60,000 nt of DNA, taken from positions 3,913,001 through 3,973,000 of the forward strand of contig NC_092677.1 of NCBI RefSeq assembly GCF_964355755.1, in the 5' to 3' direction. Origin of the DNA: Antedon mediterranea. Lineage: Eukaryota > Echinodermata > Crinoidea > Comatulida > Antedonidae. The notes beneath the pieces are model-generated. The model worked only from the letters and a program-made list of their open reading frames with translations, did no database searches and was not told the DNA's origin. Shown one piece after another: positions 11,976 through 24,209 of this stretch. Both the position numbers and the translations under genes were made by a program. Each line of letters starts with the position of its first letter. Positions within the stretch are counted from its first letter, which is position 1.

Positions 11976-13600
11976 GAATTAGTAGATAGATTTTTTTGAA
12001 AAGAATGTTAGACTATGTCAATTAGGGATAGAATATGGAAAGGAGCAAACGGAGGGATAATAACACGATTGACTGATATGCCATTAATGACACCGTAGTA
12101 ATGATGTATGGTTATTATGACATCACATTTAAAACATGTACTTAATAGCTCATTAGTTAAGTATCAACTCACATACATATTAATGACCACTTTAGTAACC
12201 GAAGTCGCCTTAACATTTCGTGCAAAACATGTATTAAGAAATTAATCGAGTATTAATTAGAAGCATGCAAGAGTACAAGTCGCATGGTGATTATAGCTCC
12301 TCCGAATACCCCCGTGATGGGTAAAACTGTTAAAAACCCATAAACCCATATTTAAAGATTATGTTATAATAATAGCCATAATTATATACCTATAATTACT
12401 TAGTGAAAGTTTTAACGAAAGTTGCTAATGCGGTACGAGCAATATGACACAAAACTGAACTTAGCCGCCGGACCGCGATATTTCTTTTCGCACATAATTT
12501 GGGTTAGGGTTAGGAAACGTCACAAAAAACATGAATATTCATATCCATAAGGTGTGACGTTAGGTGCAAAAAAACCCTTTGGACTATAATTGCTATGGTG
12601 GTCACAAAAAAGCATAAACACGTCCATTACGCCAACGTATTAGTATTATTATTATTCAAGAACAAATGAGATGACAATGTGTTGTCCTCGTTGATAATTG
12701 GACCCAAGGGTGACATTATAATCATCGTAATATTATTTTAATATCTAAAATCAAAACATGCTAATTAGTTTGCTATCATATCAAAGGACGCCTTCGGTTT
12801 GCGAATTACCTTCAATCACATTAAAAATTAGGTGATAACGTTGGTAATCATGTTTAGATACCTATCTACGTGATCTGTGATTCGTAAACAATGCAACGGT
12901 GCCGCTCTCCCATTATTACTCCGAAGCAGCTCTGCACGAACACATCTATTTTCCATTAGTGAGAACTAAATTAGTATTGTAAACATGTACATTATTTTAA
13001 TGTGTAAGGCAAGCAGCATACAAAATGGAATCATTAATTATGTACGATTATAAAACTCTTTATTTTTGTTGTAAATAACCTATAACGTCAGTTTTATAGC
13101 ATGCATCTTATTTAAAATAGGCCGGTTTTAAATTGTATCTATATAGGCTACCCATAATACGTTCATTCTTGCTAATGCATGAGAGAGACGTTTATTTTAT
13201 ATAGGCCTACATAGTATTATATTGTTTGAAGGTTTGCATGGCGTTATCAAATGTTGTTGTTTACGGTACATACACCTTAGGACGATCATAGCATATTAAT
13301 TGAAATGTCAAGAAACTCAACAGTTCGTTTCAGAACTAGATAATACGTGGTGTACCCGCAAACATTATATCAACCTACATAGTAGTGTTTATACATTATT
13401 AAATTACGTATAGTATGTAGAAACACGATTTGAATGCGCCAAATACTTGAGAACACAGTTTAATTGAACAGAAAAGGTGAAATCTCCTATATTCATTAAA
13501 TTGAAAGACAAACTACATAGGAAGAAAACTATCGCAATATTTGTTTGTATGGAAGTTTAGTATGGAATTAAAACATAACTGCTTAACAATAATATATAGT
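11976..13600. other. Intergenic sequence, no gene recognised
   Basis: No supported feature. A short ttagggttagg at about 12512 is two telomere-like units only and is not called as telomeric. Confidence 0.4.
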
Positions 13601-13601
13601 A

Positions 13602-13603
<2 letters not shown>

Positions 13604-13645
<42 letters not shown>

Positions 13646-13744
13646 CCAAAGGCAAATTACTGAAAATATGACAATGCTATGGGTATCAGTGGCTGGATCT
13701 CAATGGAGATACAAAATGAAAGCGAAAAGCTAAATATATAAAAA

Positions 13745-13835
<91 letters not shown>
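13604..13835. repeat. TA microsatellites flanking a dispersed repeat
   Basis: TA tracts at about 13608-13642 and 13754-13834 flank about 100 bp beginning aaatccaaaggcaaattact. It contains gggtatcagtggctggatct and caatggagatacaaaatgaa. On the minus strand the same block occurs next to (TA)n at 28620-28842, and without it at 14885-15215, 29931-30047 and 46740-46852. Confidence 0.8.
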
Positions 13836-13841
<6 letters not shown>

Positions 13842-13861
13842 CACAACAGGCAAATAACATT

Positions 13862-14880
13862 AATTAGTTATCAGGTTTTTTTTTGTAGAACACGATGTGG
13901 CACCGGTATGGTTGGTATTTCTTCTATTCTCCCAAACAGATTATGGGCATCCACCTGCCATATGGCGCAAATACATTGTTTCAATATTGAAATTCTAATT
14001 TAATTAATTCCCTATTCACTAAATTTATTTAAAATCAATTTGATGTTCAATTGAATTAATTACAGGAATAAGGCATCATTTTATCTAATCAAATCAAATT
14101 CAAAAGAAAATAACACAGATTAATTAGTGTCGGTAGAGTCGATTCGAATTTTAAGAGCAATTAATTAAAGTTGGTATTAGCATATAATACAATGATTAAT
14201 TACAGATTATCATTAGATTTATTTTTTCACCAAAAATATCTTAAGGATGTTAGTATACTTCAACTACTATTTTAAAAACAGTGTTTAGATCTTAAACATG
14301 TATTTTGTACTCACTTTTCCACACGTTTAGCCTTAAACATGTTTTGATATGAACATGTTTAGGTTCTAAATACTTTCTAAACATGTAGTCTATATCCTAC
14401 TCAACACATCAGTGACGTTATTTATTTTTACAGTGTATACGTCAACCTGATAATTTCCATTCGAATGATGAAAACATGGTTTTAAGCTGAGGTCGCTCAG
14501 ATTTCAATTTTCATTATCGTTGTTAATGTTGGAAAGATTCTTCTTAATCATGGTTACTATTTAATTTAAAGGATACTTTTGCTTCAGGGGAACGACTGTA
14601 TAATGAAGAAATCAATGAATTAAAACAAAAACGCACTAGTTTGTAGAAAAGGTCTTTCTAAAGGTCGCAAGTAATTTCTTTATGTTATTGTAAAGATGCG
14701 GCATTAAAAAGAAATGAATCGCAATCGAAATTGCCAATTTAAACTGTATTTACACGAGGTAGAGTTAAGAAGTCGAAGCGCGCATATACGAACTGGTGCA
14801 GATATGTATTACAGGCGTTTAGGAGTTTGTCAACATTTTGATTGGATATGGTTTATTGATGAACGATTACAGTATATGAA
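13862..14880. other. Intergenic sequence, no gene recognised
   Basis: AT-rich, with many ttaattaa words. No supported coding or structured feature. Confidence 0.4.
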
Positions 14881-14884
14881 TTTA

Positions 14885-15215
14885 ATTTAGATCCAACGCG
14901 AATACTGACAAAACAAACAATGTTATTGGTATCAGTGGCAGGATCTCACTAGAAGTAAAAATAAAAATAAGCAAAGTTAAAAAAAAGTAAAACAGCCAAA
15001 AAGAAAGTGCAAAGTTTTTGGAAAACGATATTTCTTCGTCAGGAAAAATGTTGATCCATGGAGAATACTGCCAAAACAATGACAATGTTGTGGGTATCAG
15101 TGATTGGATCTCAATGGAGATACAAATAAAAATAAGCAAAATGCCAAATCAAAACAGTAAGTAGAACAGCCAGTAAGAAAGTGCCAATTTTTGGAAAACA
15201 CTATTCCTAATAGGG
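14885..15215 (-). repeat. Two tandem copies of the ATCCAGCCACTGATACC-type dispersed repeat
   Basis: Two blocks (about 14897-15035 and 15060-15200) each hold gtatcagtg, a ggatctca word, an aaaataagcaaa segment and a tttttggaaaac segment. They match the block at 13640-13740 and the complementary copies at 28.7, 29.9 and 46.8 kb. The minus-strand open frame over this region (14882-15139) is produced by the repeat. A LINE fragment is possible, but no reverse-transcriptase motif is seen. Confidence 0.6.
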
Positions 15216-16245
15216 CTAATCTTATTTAATTTATAAATAACTGCTGCAAACTTCAAAACTTTTTTTTTCCAAATTTTACAAAACTAATTTGTTGGTGTAA
15301 TATTAAGGAACCCAGACATTGAAGTAAAGCTTACCTCTTCCAAAAGACTGATTATTATTTATTAATATTACCATCATGCTGTTGCTCATTAAAGTAACTT
15401 TTGAACAATCTTTCCACACACACCTCAACTACTACATTGTGACTCTTTGATGAATTTCTATAGATTACTGCTTTCAGAAGCTATGACAATCATAAAGTAT
15501 ATATTATATTAGTATGGCTTTTTTTCATTTAAAATGGTTGAGTGATGAATTGTGACGTGCGGATTACGTTAATATTAAAAACATACGCTGTTGAATATTC
15601 CAAATGTGCGTTTTTAGACCATGATTTCGTCGAAATTCAGGTTCAAAACATCATGATGTACATTTTAATATATGAATGTATCTTAACGGTAGAACACCTT
15701 TGATCTTTTAGTATTTTAATCCTACATCATTTGTTAATGTGTATAAATGAAGTACGTTTAGCCACGTAGATACTTTAACGTTATTACCTCCAGTGTTAAA
15801 TATACCCAAGCCACTTATGGCGGCAATATTTCGGGGGCTGCGGTACAATGCGATTGATATTATGTTTCTGTCCTTTTAAGGAATCGGTGCTTTTTTTTTT
15901 ATCATGTTTTGATGTAACAGTTTAATGGTGGCATGATGCGTATGTTTAATATAGGTCAGCATCAGCTAATAGGGCTGCACATCACCTCAAACATATGTTA
16001 ATCTCGAAACCAAACGATACGGAAACCGAAGTTTTTAGGCAAACCAGCGGGCGCTTTGGTTTTGGGAGATTCCACTTTAAATTCGTCTATTATTCGTAAC
16101 GTGAATAATTATAAAGAAGGTTTACGTAATGTATAGAAGTATACAAACGATGTAGACGTGTTCCCATTGTTTATTACTGGTAGGCCTAGTACTTGTTACC
16201 AGGCCATCAGTGTTGGGATTTCATTCTCAAATGCATACATTTAGT
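15216..16245. other. Intergenic sequence, no gene recognised
   Basis: No supported feature beyond homopolymer runs. Confidence 0.4.
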
Positions 16246-16246
16246 C

Positions 16247-16346
16247 TATGTTCTAGACCGAAATTAGTAAACGAAAACTATTTTGGCGGATATAGCGTTT
16301 CATACGTATATAAGTATTCAGACAAAAATCGAAACGCCGAAAAAAA
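16247..16346 (-). repeat. Dispersed repeat CGTTTCGATTTTTGTCTG, copy 1
   Basis: On the minus strand: cggcgtttcgatttttgtct, then tacgtatgaaacgctatat, then gccaaaatag, then ggtctagaaca. The same order of words occurs at 17978-18072 and 56879-57000 on the plus strand. The nature of the element is unknown. Confidence 0.6.
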
Positions 16347-17060
16347 AAGAATAAAAAAGACAATAACTACAGATTTGGGGCAGGTTTAGCAAACAGTATA
16401 CTATTTTTATAAATCAATTTGTGTAAGTTTCTTTTGCGCGTGTATGAATTGTAGACAGAGTGTCGTATAATGAAAATCCATTTTGTTTTAATGATCGCAC
16501 TATGCATGAACCTGTCTCGTAGGAATGGGTCATAACGATAAGTATATAGCTGTCCATTTGCTGCAGAACGAGCTATTATTAATGACTTAAATCATGTTAC
16601 CTCTATTTTGTAATCATTAAGCTTGTAGCTTTAAACTAATTAGTACGTGCATGCAAGGGTTTGAACGTGTTACGCATAAACTCTAACTTAGTTACGATTA
16701 GTTATAGCGTTACGTCAGGATTAATCACCGACTGTACGTAACACGAATGTGTGAATGTACACTGTAGCTAGTGTTGACAATGCAATGCTGTATATCTGTC
16801 TGTCCTACTGACCAGTGCTATGATAGCATTAGTACCCTACTAACTGTTAAATATCTCAACCTCGCCACAGCAGTGAAATGCATTGCATAATTGTTATTAC
16901 TGTATATTTGTCCTTATTTATGATGGTAGTAATGTATATATGTCTGTTGTCCGTCCGTCCTTCTGACCACTGCTGAAAGATTATTAGTACCTTTGTTAAG
17001 ATTACTTGTTCAAAAACATCCAATCTATCTCAACCCTTTGTATATTGAAATTACAATAGC
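16347..17060. other. Intergenic sequence with weak internal duplication
   Basis: A segment with tctgtctgtcctactgacca (about 16795) recurs in diverged form at about 16942 (gtccgtccgtccttctgacc). Both are followed by an attagtacc word. No gene is recognised. Confidence 0.35.
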
Positions 17061-17063
17061 CTT

Positions 17064-17873
17064 GCCTCATCCGGATTAGGCCAAGTTGAGCCGCCGACAA
17101 GTTGAGCCGCCGCCAGAAAAACGTTATTTTCTATGGAACGCCAAATGCTAACTTTCGCCGGTGCTCTTTCAATTTATGTTAGGGATACCGGCGCCGATAA
17201 CGATGTACATTCAAACGTTTATATATCATGGTTTTTAGTATATATATTATTAAATATTATAATTAAAGAAATAATTATGAAAATCTGGCTTGTAGATTCC
17301 AAAATATAAAACATCACCGAAAGTGATCGTTTTTAGCCAAAAATGACGACGTAAACATGTTGCCCCTCACTCAGTCGGCAGTTGTATGAACTACCCTAGG
17401 CCTACTCCATTTTTCGGTAAAATAATTACATAAAATCACGTTTTTTAGTAAAATATTTTGTGTATTAACATTTTAAAATTCAATAAAATATGATATTAAA
17501 AGATTAGTAAATAAAAAATAATATTTATTTAACCTCATTCGAAAAATGTTAATACTCTATTAATTAGTACGTGAGGCCTACACGCGAGAAAAATTATGAG
17601 TGCACTGAATTTTTTCCTCGAAAGATTAAAAACAATTAAATTATTAAATATTACTACTTTCCTTTGCTGTGTTAATTGTAATAGGCCTATATGTAATTAT
17701 ATGTTATTTATTTTCATGACACAATAAACCAAGACCATGAACTTTTATGTACTAGGACACCATCCTAATCACTACGCGAAATGTCGTAAAAGACGCATGC
17801 ACTGGGCGTTTCATAGAAATCACCGGCGGCTCAACTTGTCGGCGGCCCAACCGGTCATATCCCGCCTCATCCG
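17064..17873. mobile_element. 790-bp MITE with perfect 10-bp target duplication
   Basis: The direct repeat gcctcatccg occurs at 17064-17073 and 17864-17873. Between them the ends are inverted repeats: gccaagttgagccgccgaca on the left matches the complement of tgtcggcggcccaac with a few changes, and aagttgagccgcc (17099-17111) matches the complement of ggcggctcaactt (17824-17836). A 9-10-bp duplication fits Mutator-like elements, but no transposase is present and the superfamily is an inference. The interior is AT-rich and non-coding. Confidence 0.85.
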
Positions 17874-17977
17874 TGCATTTTCTTGAATATTCTAAGTTAG
17901 AACATGATTTCGTCCCCGAGATGACATGTATTGGAATTGCCCCGAGTCTGTCTTTTTTTATGTCAGTTCACCAGTCC

Positions 17978-18072
17978 GCGTTTCGATTTTTGTCTGAAAT
18001 ACGAGCTCATGTATTATACGTATCAAACGCCATATGTGCCAAAATATTTCGGTCTAGAACCTAGACTAGACA
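17978..18072 (+). repeat. Dispersed repeat CGTTTCGATTTTTGTCTG, copy 2
   Basis: cgtttcgatttttgtctgaa, tacgtatcaaacgccatatg, tgccaaaatatttcggtcta and gaacctagactaga occur in order, matching copies at 16247 and 56879. Confidence 0.7.
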
Positions 18073-18375
18073 TGTGTATACACGTACTGTAAAATGTCAC
18101 TTTAACCTATGACACGGTTTTAAAAATTACTCTGAATTATTGACATGCAGACAAAAATCCTTTTTAAGGCATAAAAATAACCTTTTTGAGAGGGAACTTT
18201 TAAGTATCAGGGAACTGTGATCAAAAGGATTTGTTACGCAATCTGTAATTCGAAAAGCGTGGTACCTAAATTTTCGATACAGTTTAAAATTTCCCCAGAG
18301 ATATGTTATAGATATAGGTATTTATTACTTATTAACGATTTCACAATTAGTCGGCGATTTTATATTGAAGTGGAT

Positions 18376-18795
18376 CTCCCGTGTGAATAGACCATTGATA
18401 ATATTATATTATAACCTTTGACAACATTCTTTACAAGCAATTTTTAATAGGTTTAACATTAGACGCTTAAGTCGACCATTCGTAGATCTGCATTTCACAT
18501 TTTGTCGAAAAGTGTGCACTATTCTTCCGTGTGAATAGACCATTTGATAATATTGTAGTTACGGTACCGTAACTAACGGTCTTTACAAGCAATATTTGAT
18601 TACGTTTATAATATTATGAACTTAGGGAGTTTAAGTCGTTATTAGTAGATCTGCATTTCACATTTACAAGTGTGTATTAGACCTTTCGTGTGAATAGACC
18701 ACTTGGTAAGATTATGTGTTACGGTACCGTATACAAATCAATCTTTGATTAAGTTATACATTAGTAACTTAAGGAGAATAAATAGCACTAGTAAT
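18376..18795 (+). repeat. About 152-bp tandem triplicate
   Basis: Three diverged units start cgtgtgaatagaccattga (about 18377, 18527, 18688). Two share the ending gtagatctgcatttcacatt. A ttacggtaccgta palindrome lies in units two and three only. No coding content. Confidence 0.75.
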
Positions 18796-18929
18796 AGTAA
18801 CAAAGAAAGCAATTTGAAAGAAAACGATCGTTTAATTTCTGTTTGTTACCGATACCGTAGTTGCTTTCAGCAATGTTTGTTGATTGTTGTCACGTGTGAA
18901 TGACGTCATGTGAAAGCAAAGGTTTGAGT

Positions 18930-19087
18930 CGCCGCGCGCCTTGTATATGAAACAAATCTTTGACAAAGCACAACAAGGATGTACATGCAACAACTAGTTT
19001 GACTCTTCCCTGCTAGTATTGCGTACATGTGTAGTAAAATTACGTGAGTTACACGTGTTTGCGTCGCGTGCAAGGTGTAGGAACCAA
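18930..19087. mobile_element. Left part of an interrupted GCAACGCAAG element
   Basis: The sequence ttgcgtcgcgtgcaaggtgt followed by aggaaccaa is the degenerate right end of the GCAACGCAAG family (usually gcgtctagtgggaaccaagc). It is interrupted exactly at 'ccaa' by the Harbinger-like MITE at 19088-20101. The expected final bases (caagatttt) resume on the other side. Confidence 0.5.
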
Positions 19088-20101
19088 TGGCCGTATTCAC
19101 CAATCTCACTTAGGCTAAGGGAAATACTTACCCTTAAAATTTAAGAATTCCCTTAACAAAGGGAAACACTTAAGGGGTATTCACAAATGAGTTAAGGGAT
19201 TCACTTACCTAAGGAAAACACTTAATGTAAGGGTAAAACTTAAGGGTAAAAATAATCATAAATATTCATGAGTTGTCCCATTGTCCAATCACAGAGGATT
19301 TAATTCCCCTATGGTCCAATCACTTTCCTCTCTAAAACTAATTTGCATATTTAAAAAAAGAGTAAGGAGTTGGGGGGACGGGGAGGATGAAGAGAAAAAT
19401 GTATAGACGATGGCAGTCAAAACAAAAACAAGTAAATGAATATTAAACCTAGACTAATTTGTATGAGGATCAAGAAAAATAGGTCTAGCCTAGATGCTAC
19501 TAACAAACCAACATTCTGTGTAGGCCTAAACTAAACCTGTCTGTATTGAGGCATATGCATCCTAGGCTGGTTACTGGGCAGACCAGGTGCCTAGCATCTC
19601 TACCGAGCCTACTACTAGAATGGGGCTAATTTCTATTACAACGAAATGGGAAGCCATCTTCCACAAAAATAATGGCAGTCAAAACAAAACAAATAAATCA
19701 ATATATAGGCATAGACTAATTTGTATGGGTGGGGATCAGCAAAAAAAGGTCTAGATGCTACTCAAACCAAACATGAATCCTAGGCTGGTTAGTGGGCAGA
19801 CCAACAGGGGGCCTAGCATCTCTACCTAGCCTAGACTGGGGCCATCTACAAGTAGGCATAGTACTCGCACATACAGAATCGTCAGCACAACCAAGGTACT
19901 GAATAGTTAAGGGAACTTTTAAGGGACCTCTGAGGTCCCTTAAAAGTTAAGGGGAAAATAGACCAAGTTAAGAGTTTCCCTTAACCTTAAACCCTTTGTG
20001 AATACCACTTAAGTGAAACCCTTAATATTTTCTTGATTTAAGGGAAATCCTTAGGATTTAAGGGAAATATCTCACTTAAGTGTGATTGGTGAATACGGCC
20101 A
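19088..20101. mobile_element. 1014-bp Harbinger-like MITE
   Basis: The ends tggccgtattcaccaatctc (19088) and its complement (to 20101) match at 24 of 25 positions. The direct repeat CAA lies on both sides (19085-19087 and 20102-20104). Subterminal regions are dense in short aagggaa/ttccctt words in both orientations. The middle holds an imperfect direct duplication: 19415-19620 and 19673-19855 both contain ggcagtcaaaac, gactaatttgtatg, cctaggctggtta and gcctagcatctctacc. The termini and 3-bp duplication fit PIF/Harbinger. No transposase is present. Confidence 0.8.
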
Positions 20102-20134
20102 CAAGATTTTATTCGAACGCCATTCGCGAGTACG

Positions 20135-20275
20135 CTTCTCCTCCCTACGTAGGCGCAACGCAAGTGACTTGAACCATCATATGTTCGGACGATCCATCGC
20201 GTCGTGATTAGTCAAACTTGCGATGCGTTTACGGCCTTGTGTTGCGTCGAAGTGGAAACCAAGCTTCATAGAGTT
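20135..20275. mobile_element. GCAACGCAAG palindromic element
   Basis: Contains ggcgcaacgcaagtgacttg, then gatccatcgcgtcgtg, and ends tgttgcgtcgaagtggaaac plus caagcttca. Same family as at 7194 and 54676. Confidence 0.6.
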
Positions 20276-20575
20276 AAGCCTGCAAAGTTTTGATTCCCCT
20301 TAGTTAGAATTTAAACATCTGCTAAAACTATGTTTGAGCGAATGTGTGCGTACCGGAGTTACGTCATTTTTTACTTAGATTCAATGATTTTAGTAAAGTT
20401 TCAACATTTCACGTTGCATTAGTTAGTAAATTGACATACAAGTCAAATATTCAGAAACTCCCCGAAGGCATAGATGTTGTCATTTGTTTTTTTTGAATAC
20501 AGAAAGAAAATGTTGTTATTAAAAATGATCATGACAGCAGTTTACGCTACCCTGTCACTCCTCATCTGTAAGACT
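20276..20575. other. Intergenic sequence
   Basis: No feature recognised. Confidence 0.35.
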
Positions 20576-20579
20576 CAAT

Positions 20580-20835
20580 GAACAAAATGAAAGCACTCAG
20601 AAACTGAGTGAAGTACTTGCCAAAACATTGTCACAGAGGGCGCATGTTGATATTTCGGCACTTTTTAAAAGAATCCAATTTTTCTTTTTTTTTTAATTTG
20701 TGAAATTATTAATGAACCGATTTTTGTAAATTTCCACAGAAATGTTCTGTAAATATGTACCTATGTATACAGACATTTTCAGAATGACTTGAAAATTGGC
20801 GCTATCGTGCTAACAAACAAACAAAGAAAGTACTA
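20580..20835 (+). repeat. Dispersed repeat with ACAAACAAACAAAG end, copy 1
   Basis: aaagcactcagaaactgagt, gaagtacttgccaaaacatt and finally ggcgctatcgtgctaacaaa plus caaacaaagaaagtac match, in the same order, 55595-55820. The ACAAACAAA end suggests the 3' tail of a retroposon, but no coding part is present. Confidence 0.55.
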
Positions 20836-21820
20836 TACTTGGTAAAAAACAAAACAAAAATTAGTGATAGAAGGAAGAACATCCACAACTGTTTTGTTCT
20901 AAAAAAACATACATAGAAAAATAGAATACCGGTTCAAAATGAATAAACAACAATGTAAATCAAAACAGAAAATAAACAGCCGGCGAGAGATCCCAGATTT
21001 CAAGACTTTTTTTTATCGATAATGAATCAACTATGTATGATATAGATGATGTAGATAAATCAACCGAAATTTATTCCTTGGCATGAGAAATTATGCTTGT
21101 GAATTTGTTTTTGCAAATTTCAGAGTTATTGCAATAGACCACGATGTCAAATGGAGCGACAAAACTCGCAAAGAAAGCCACTGGGAATTACTACTTAAAA
21201 CAACAAAACCTTATGAACTTAACATTAGGAACATACTACTGTCGACAGATCGGTAAAATTACTCCATTGACTACCTAAATTTAAGTTTCAATTAAAATAA
21301 TAATAATTTGGCCAAAAAAGCGCCACATTGGCCCATAACTCGGCGTTAATTTCATCATTTATGCATGTTATCGTAAGTTGAGGATTACACGGTAACGCCA
21401 ACGTATTAAGCCTCAAGGGTCAATACTGGTAATTTCGATAAATTAGAAAAGTAACCATGACGTCATTCTACGCTTCTTACATACGTACGTACATCATCGA
21501 TAATTCGATATATGAATCATTGATATACTGTCACCTCATCAATAACTTTGATATCTATCGATAACGTCACCGTATGAACATATTATTAGGTAATCCTTTT
21601 ATAGTAGTAGTGCGCCAGATAACTTCAACTTCGGAGACTAGGCAAAACTTATTATTATGAGAGAAACACATAAATCATTCAATGTTGTAGTACCAAAAAA
21701 AGAAATCCCACGATGACAAAAATGCAATCATCTGATCATTAAATTGGAAGACCGTGAAGTATGGACTAAGCGCCTATCTTAACTAAATTCCAAAATCACA
21801 CATCATACAGTAATTCAATC
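20836..21820. other. Intergenic sequence, no gene recognised
   Basis: No supported feature. Several atcgata/tatcgata words cluster at 21495-21565. Confidence 0.35.
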
Positions 21821-21822
21821 CA

Positions 21823-22013
21823 AGTACGGGGCGCCGTTCAGGGGAACTGCTTATCGTCATCAAGTGTGACAAAATACACAATGATCAGACCTTTCAGCTT
21901 TGAATGCCAATATGCAACTCGGTGTTTTTTTAAACCGTAATAGATAAAATATATAGATTTTGAACAATTATTTGGCATAATTAGAATGAATGTCCCAAAA
22001 TGCGCCCCGTACT
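21823..22013. mobile_element. 191-bp MITE with perfect 12-bp AGTACGGGGCGC ends
   Basis: agtacggggcgc (21823-21834) and its exact complement gcgccccgtact (22002-22013) bound the element. The same end sequence (gtacggggcgccgt) appears alone at about 31525 and 35526, so other copies or solo ends exist. The interior is non-coding. Confidence 0.7.
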
Positions 22014-22019
22014 CGCATA

Positions 22020-22875
22020 CCGTTATTGATGGAACGCGTCGTTAGTGACCACGCGCAAGAAACCGAAACAATTTGACACCCCCGGATGTCGTATACTGAT
22101 ATACGATGACAATGTTGCGAGTGGGTAAATCATATCATCATTAAATCAAACATTTCCTTTATAAATGGTGGGAATGGGAAGATGTATTACGTTTTCCCAT
22201 TTGTTTACAATGTATATACAAGTCACAGCAGGTCACAGAGAGGTCAAATACACCCGTTCGCGAACATGTACCAACAAGTAATCTTAATTGATTGTCGTTA
22301 TTATTTATTTTAAATTATTTCACTTATTTTGTAATACGTTTCTGTTTTATGAACGTAAACAAGGGATTTTATTTGTCGTAAATGCCGATCAAAAATTACA
22401 AAACATACCGCTTAACGATGGTGGCTCTACGCATACAAGCGCCATGTTTGATTTATCAACACTTTTATTATTATCTGGGAGCGTTCACAAAAAAATGTTG
22501 CTGCTCTATTTGAAAAATTGAACATTCAAAATGTATATAGATATTTTTTTGGTTCAAAACTCCAGAGGCAGTATCGATATGCCGCCGTGTTCTAGAATTA
22601 GCATAGTTCACGTAGAAAAAATTGCTAAATGTTTTCATGTAAAATTCTAAAAATAAAACGAAACACCAAGAATATTTTGATGATTAATGTAGACATCGCG
22701 TTGGTTCACGAAAATCACGTGTGTAGTGATGATAGCAACAATAATATTTAAAGTTTAGCCAATTTAATAACATTGGTAGCCTACATATCACCCCGCGTGT
22801 GTCCCCGCATTTCGCTCTACGGAGACAAACATTCAGCGGTTCAACCGCGGTGTTTTGAACTCCGGAGTTGTTTGA
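22020..22875. other. Intergenic sequence, no gene recognised
   Basis: A 77-codon plus-strand frame (22288-22521) shows no recognisable domain and is not called. Confidence 0.35.
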
Positions 22876-22879
22876 TTTT

Positions 22880-22945
22880 ACCTTTCACACCAACACACCG
22901 CGGTGCACCGGAGCGTCAATTTTGTTGCGTTTGGTGTGAAAGGGG
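22880..22945. repeat. Short inverted repeat (CTTTCACACCAA ... TTGGTGTGAAAG)
   Basis: Perfect 12-bp arms at 22882-22893 and 22931-22942 enclose a GC-rich centre with accgcggt and caccgg. Likely a tiny foldback element or the remnant of a MITE. Confidence 0.55.
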
Positions 22946-22959
22946 TATTTAATATGTAT

Positions 22960-24045
22960 GGCAATTATCGAATGTTGTAAAAGTATCCGTGTTTACTCGG
23001 ATGTGAAGCGATGAGAACTTTGCATTATGGGTTAAATGTAATTGTATTAAATTACTGTGGAGTGGAGTAGCTTTGCGTCAGGGAGTTGAGTACATTACTG
23101 GTCAGATGTTTTTGCCGAGAACTACTTGTAAATTTTTTCTGAAGTATTCTAAAAAAGAGGCATACTTATGAAGTACACATTACGTCAGAGCAGGGTTAAA
23201 TGTAATAAAAAAAGTTTTACCGAACAAACGTTTGTTTGTTGTCGCCGAGTCATGCATTTGTCACGCCTCTACCCGAGAGTTCATGACCTCCAATGCTACT
23301 GACGTCCTCAGAGCTTTACTTAAAATATGGGGTTAAATGTTAAACATGAATTATGCTTTCAAGAATTTCATTTTTTTTTTGGATCCCTATTGTATTGTAT
23401 TGTTATCCCCAATGACGTCATGACTCCACTGTCTCAAATCGTTTCTATGGTGTCCCAGCAGACACGGATACTGCCTAAATGTTTATTGTCGTTAGTCACG
23501 ATACCGGACGCCTGTATCATCACATGGAGAGATCGTCGATTTCTCACCTTATTTAATGTATTATGTAGGGCTACACGTTATGGTAAATGAACCCATTAAC
23601 CACACGAGACTAACATTAATAGTCAATCTATATTGAACAGCGTTGGTTTACTTCTTCTTCTGTCTAGAGAAAGTTGTTAGTGTACACAGCCTCGTAAAAA
23701 CCTCGAGATTCAAATTGATTTTTGAAATGAGTTTCTTGAAAAAAAAATCTACTTATAGAACTCTTAAATAAGAAAAAATAAGTATACTTTATCCCCTTCA
23801 TATAAAAATGTTTCAGTTCGACTTAGTTGGTTAGTCAATTAAAAATAAAAGATAATGCATCAGGCTTAAAAACTAATAATCAGCTCCGTCTGTTTAAAAG
23901 TTTTAATTGCAATGAACTAACATTTATAATCCCTCTATTAACTTTTATAGTTTTTTATATCCGAATTCGTTACCAAGTTAAGTCGTCCTAATAATTTTTT
24001 TCACTCAAAGGTTATATCTATTTGGTGTGTAACGTATGCAGGCGT
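22960..24045. other. Intergenic sequence, no gene recognised
   Basis: No confident coding or repeat structure. An 87-codon plus-strand frame at 23327-23590 has no recognisable motif. Confidence 0.35.
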
Positions 24046-24052
24046 GTTTTAA

Positions 24053-24200
24053 GGTTTGACGCAACGCAATTACGTGAATGCACCACAAGGACGCAACGCA
24101 CCGCAAGTAATTTAATCAATAACGCCGCGTAACTGTCGCTTGTCATTGATCAACTCACTTGCGTTGCGCCTACCACCTCTTTGCGTTTTGTCCAAACTTA
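24053..24200. mobile_element. GCAACGCAAG palindromic element
   Basis: ggtttgacgcaacgcaatta, then ctgtcgcttgtcattgatca, ending actcacttgcgttgcgccta and gcgttttgtccaaac. The halves are imperfect inverted repeats, as in other copies. Confidence 0.6.
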
Positions 24201-24209
24201 TAATATTGC

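Noticed and set aside
12505-12525. Telomere-like ttagggttagg
   Set aside because: Only two units, no flanking degenerate array; expected by chance or as a trivial remnant.
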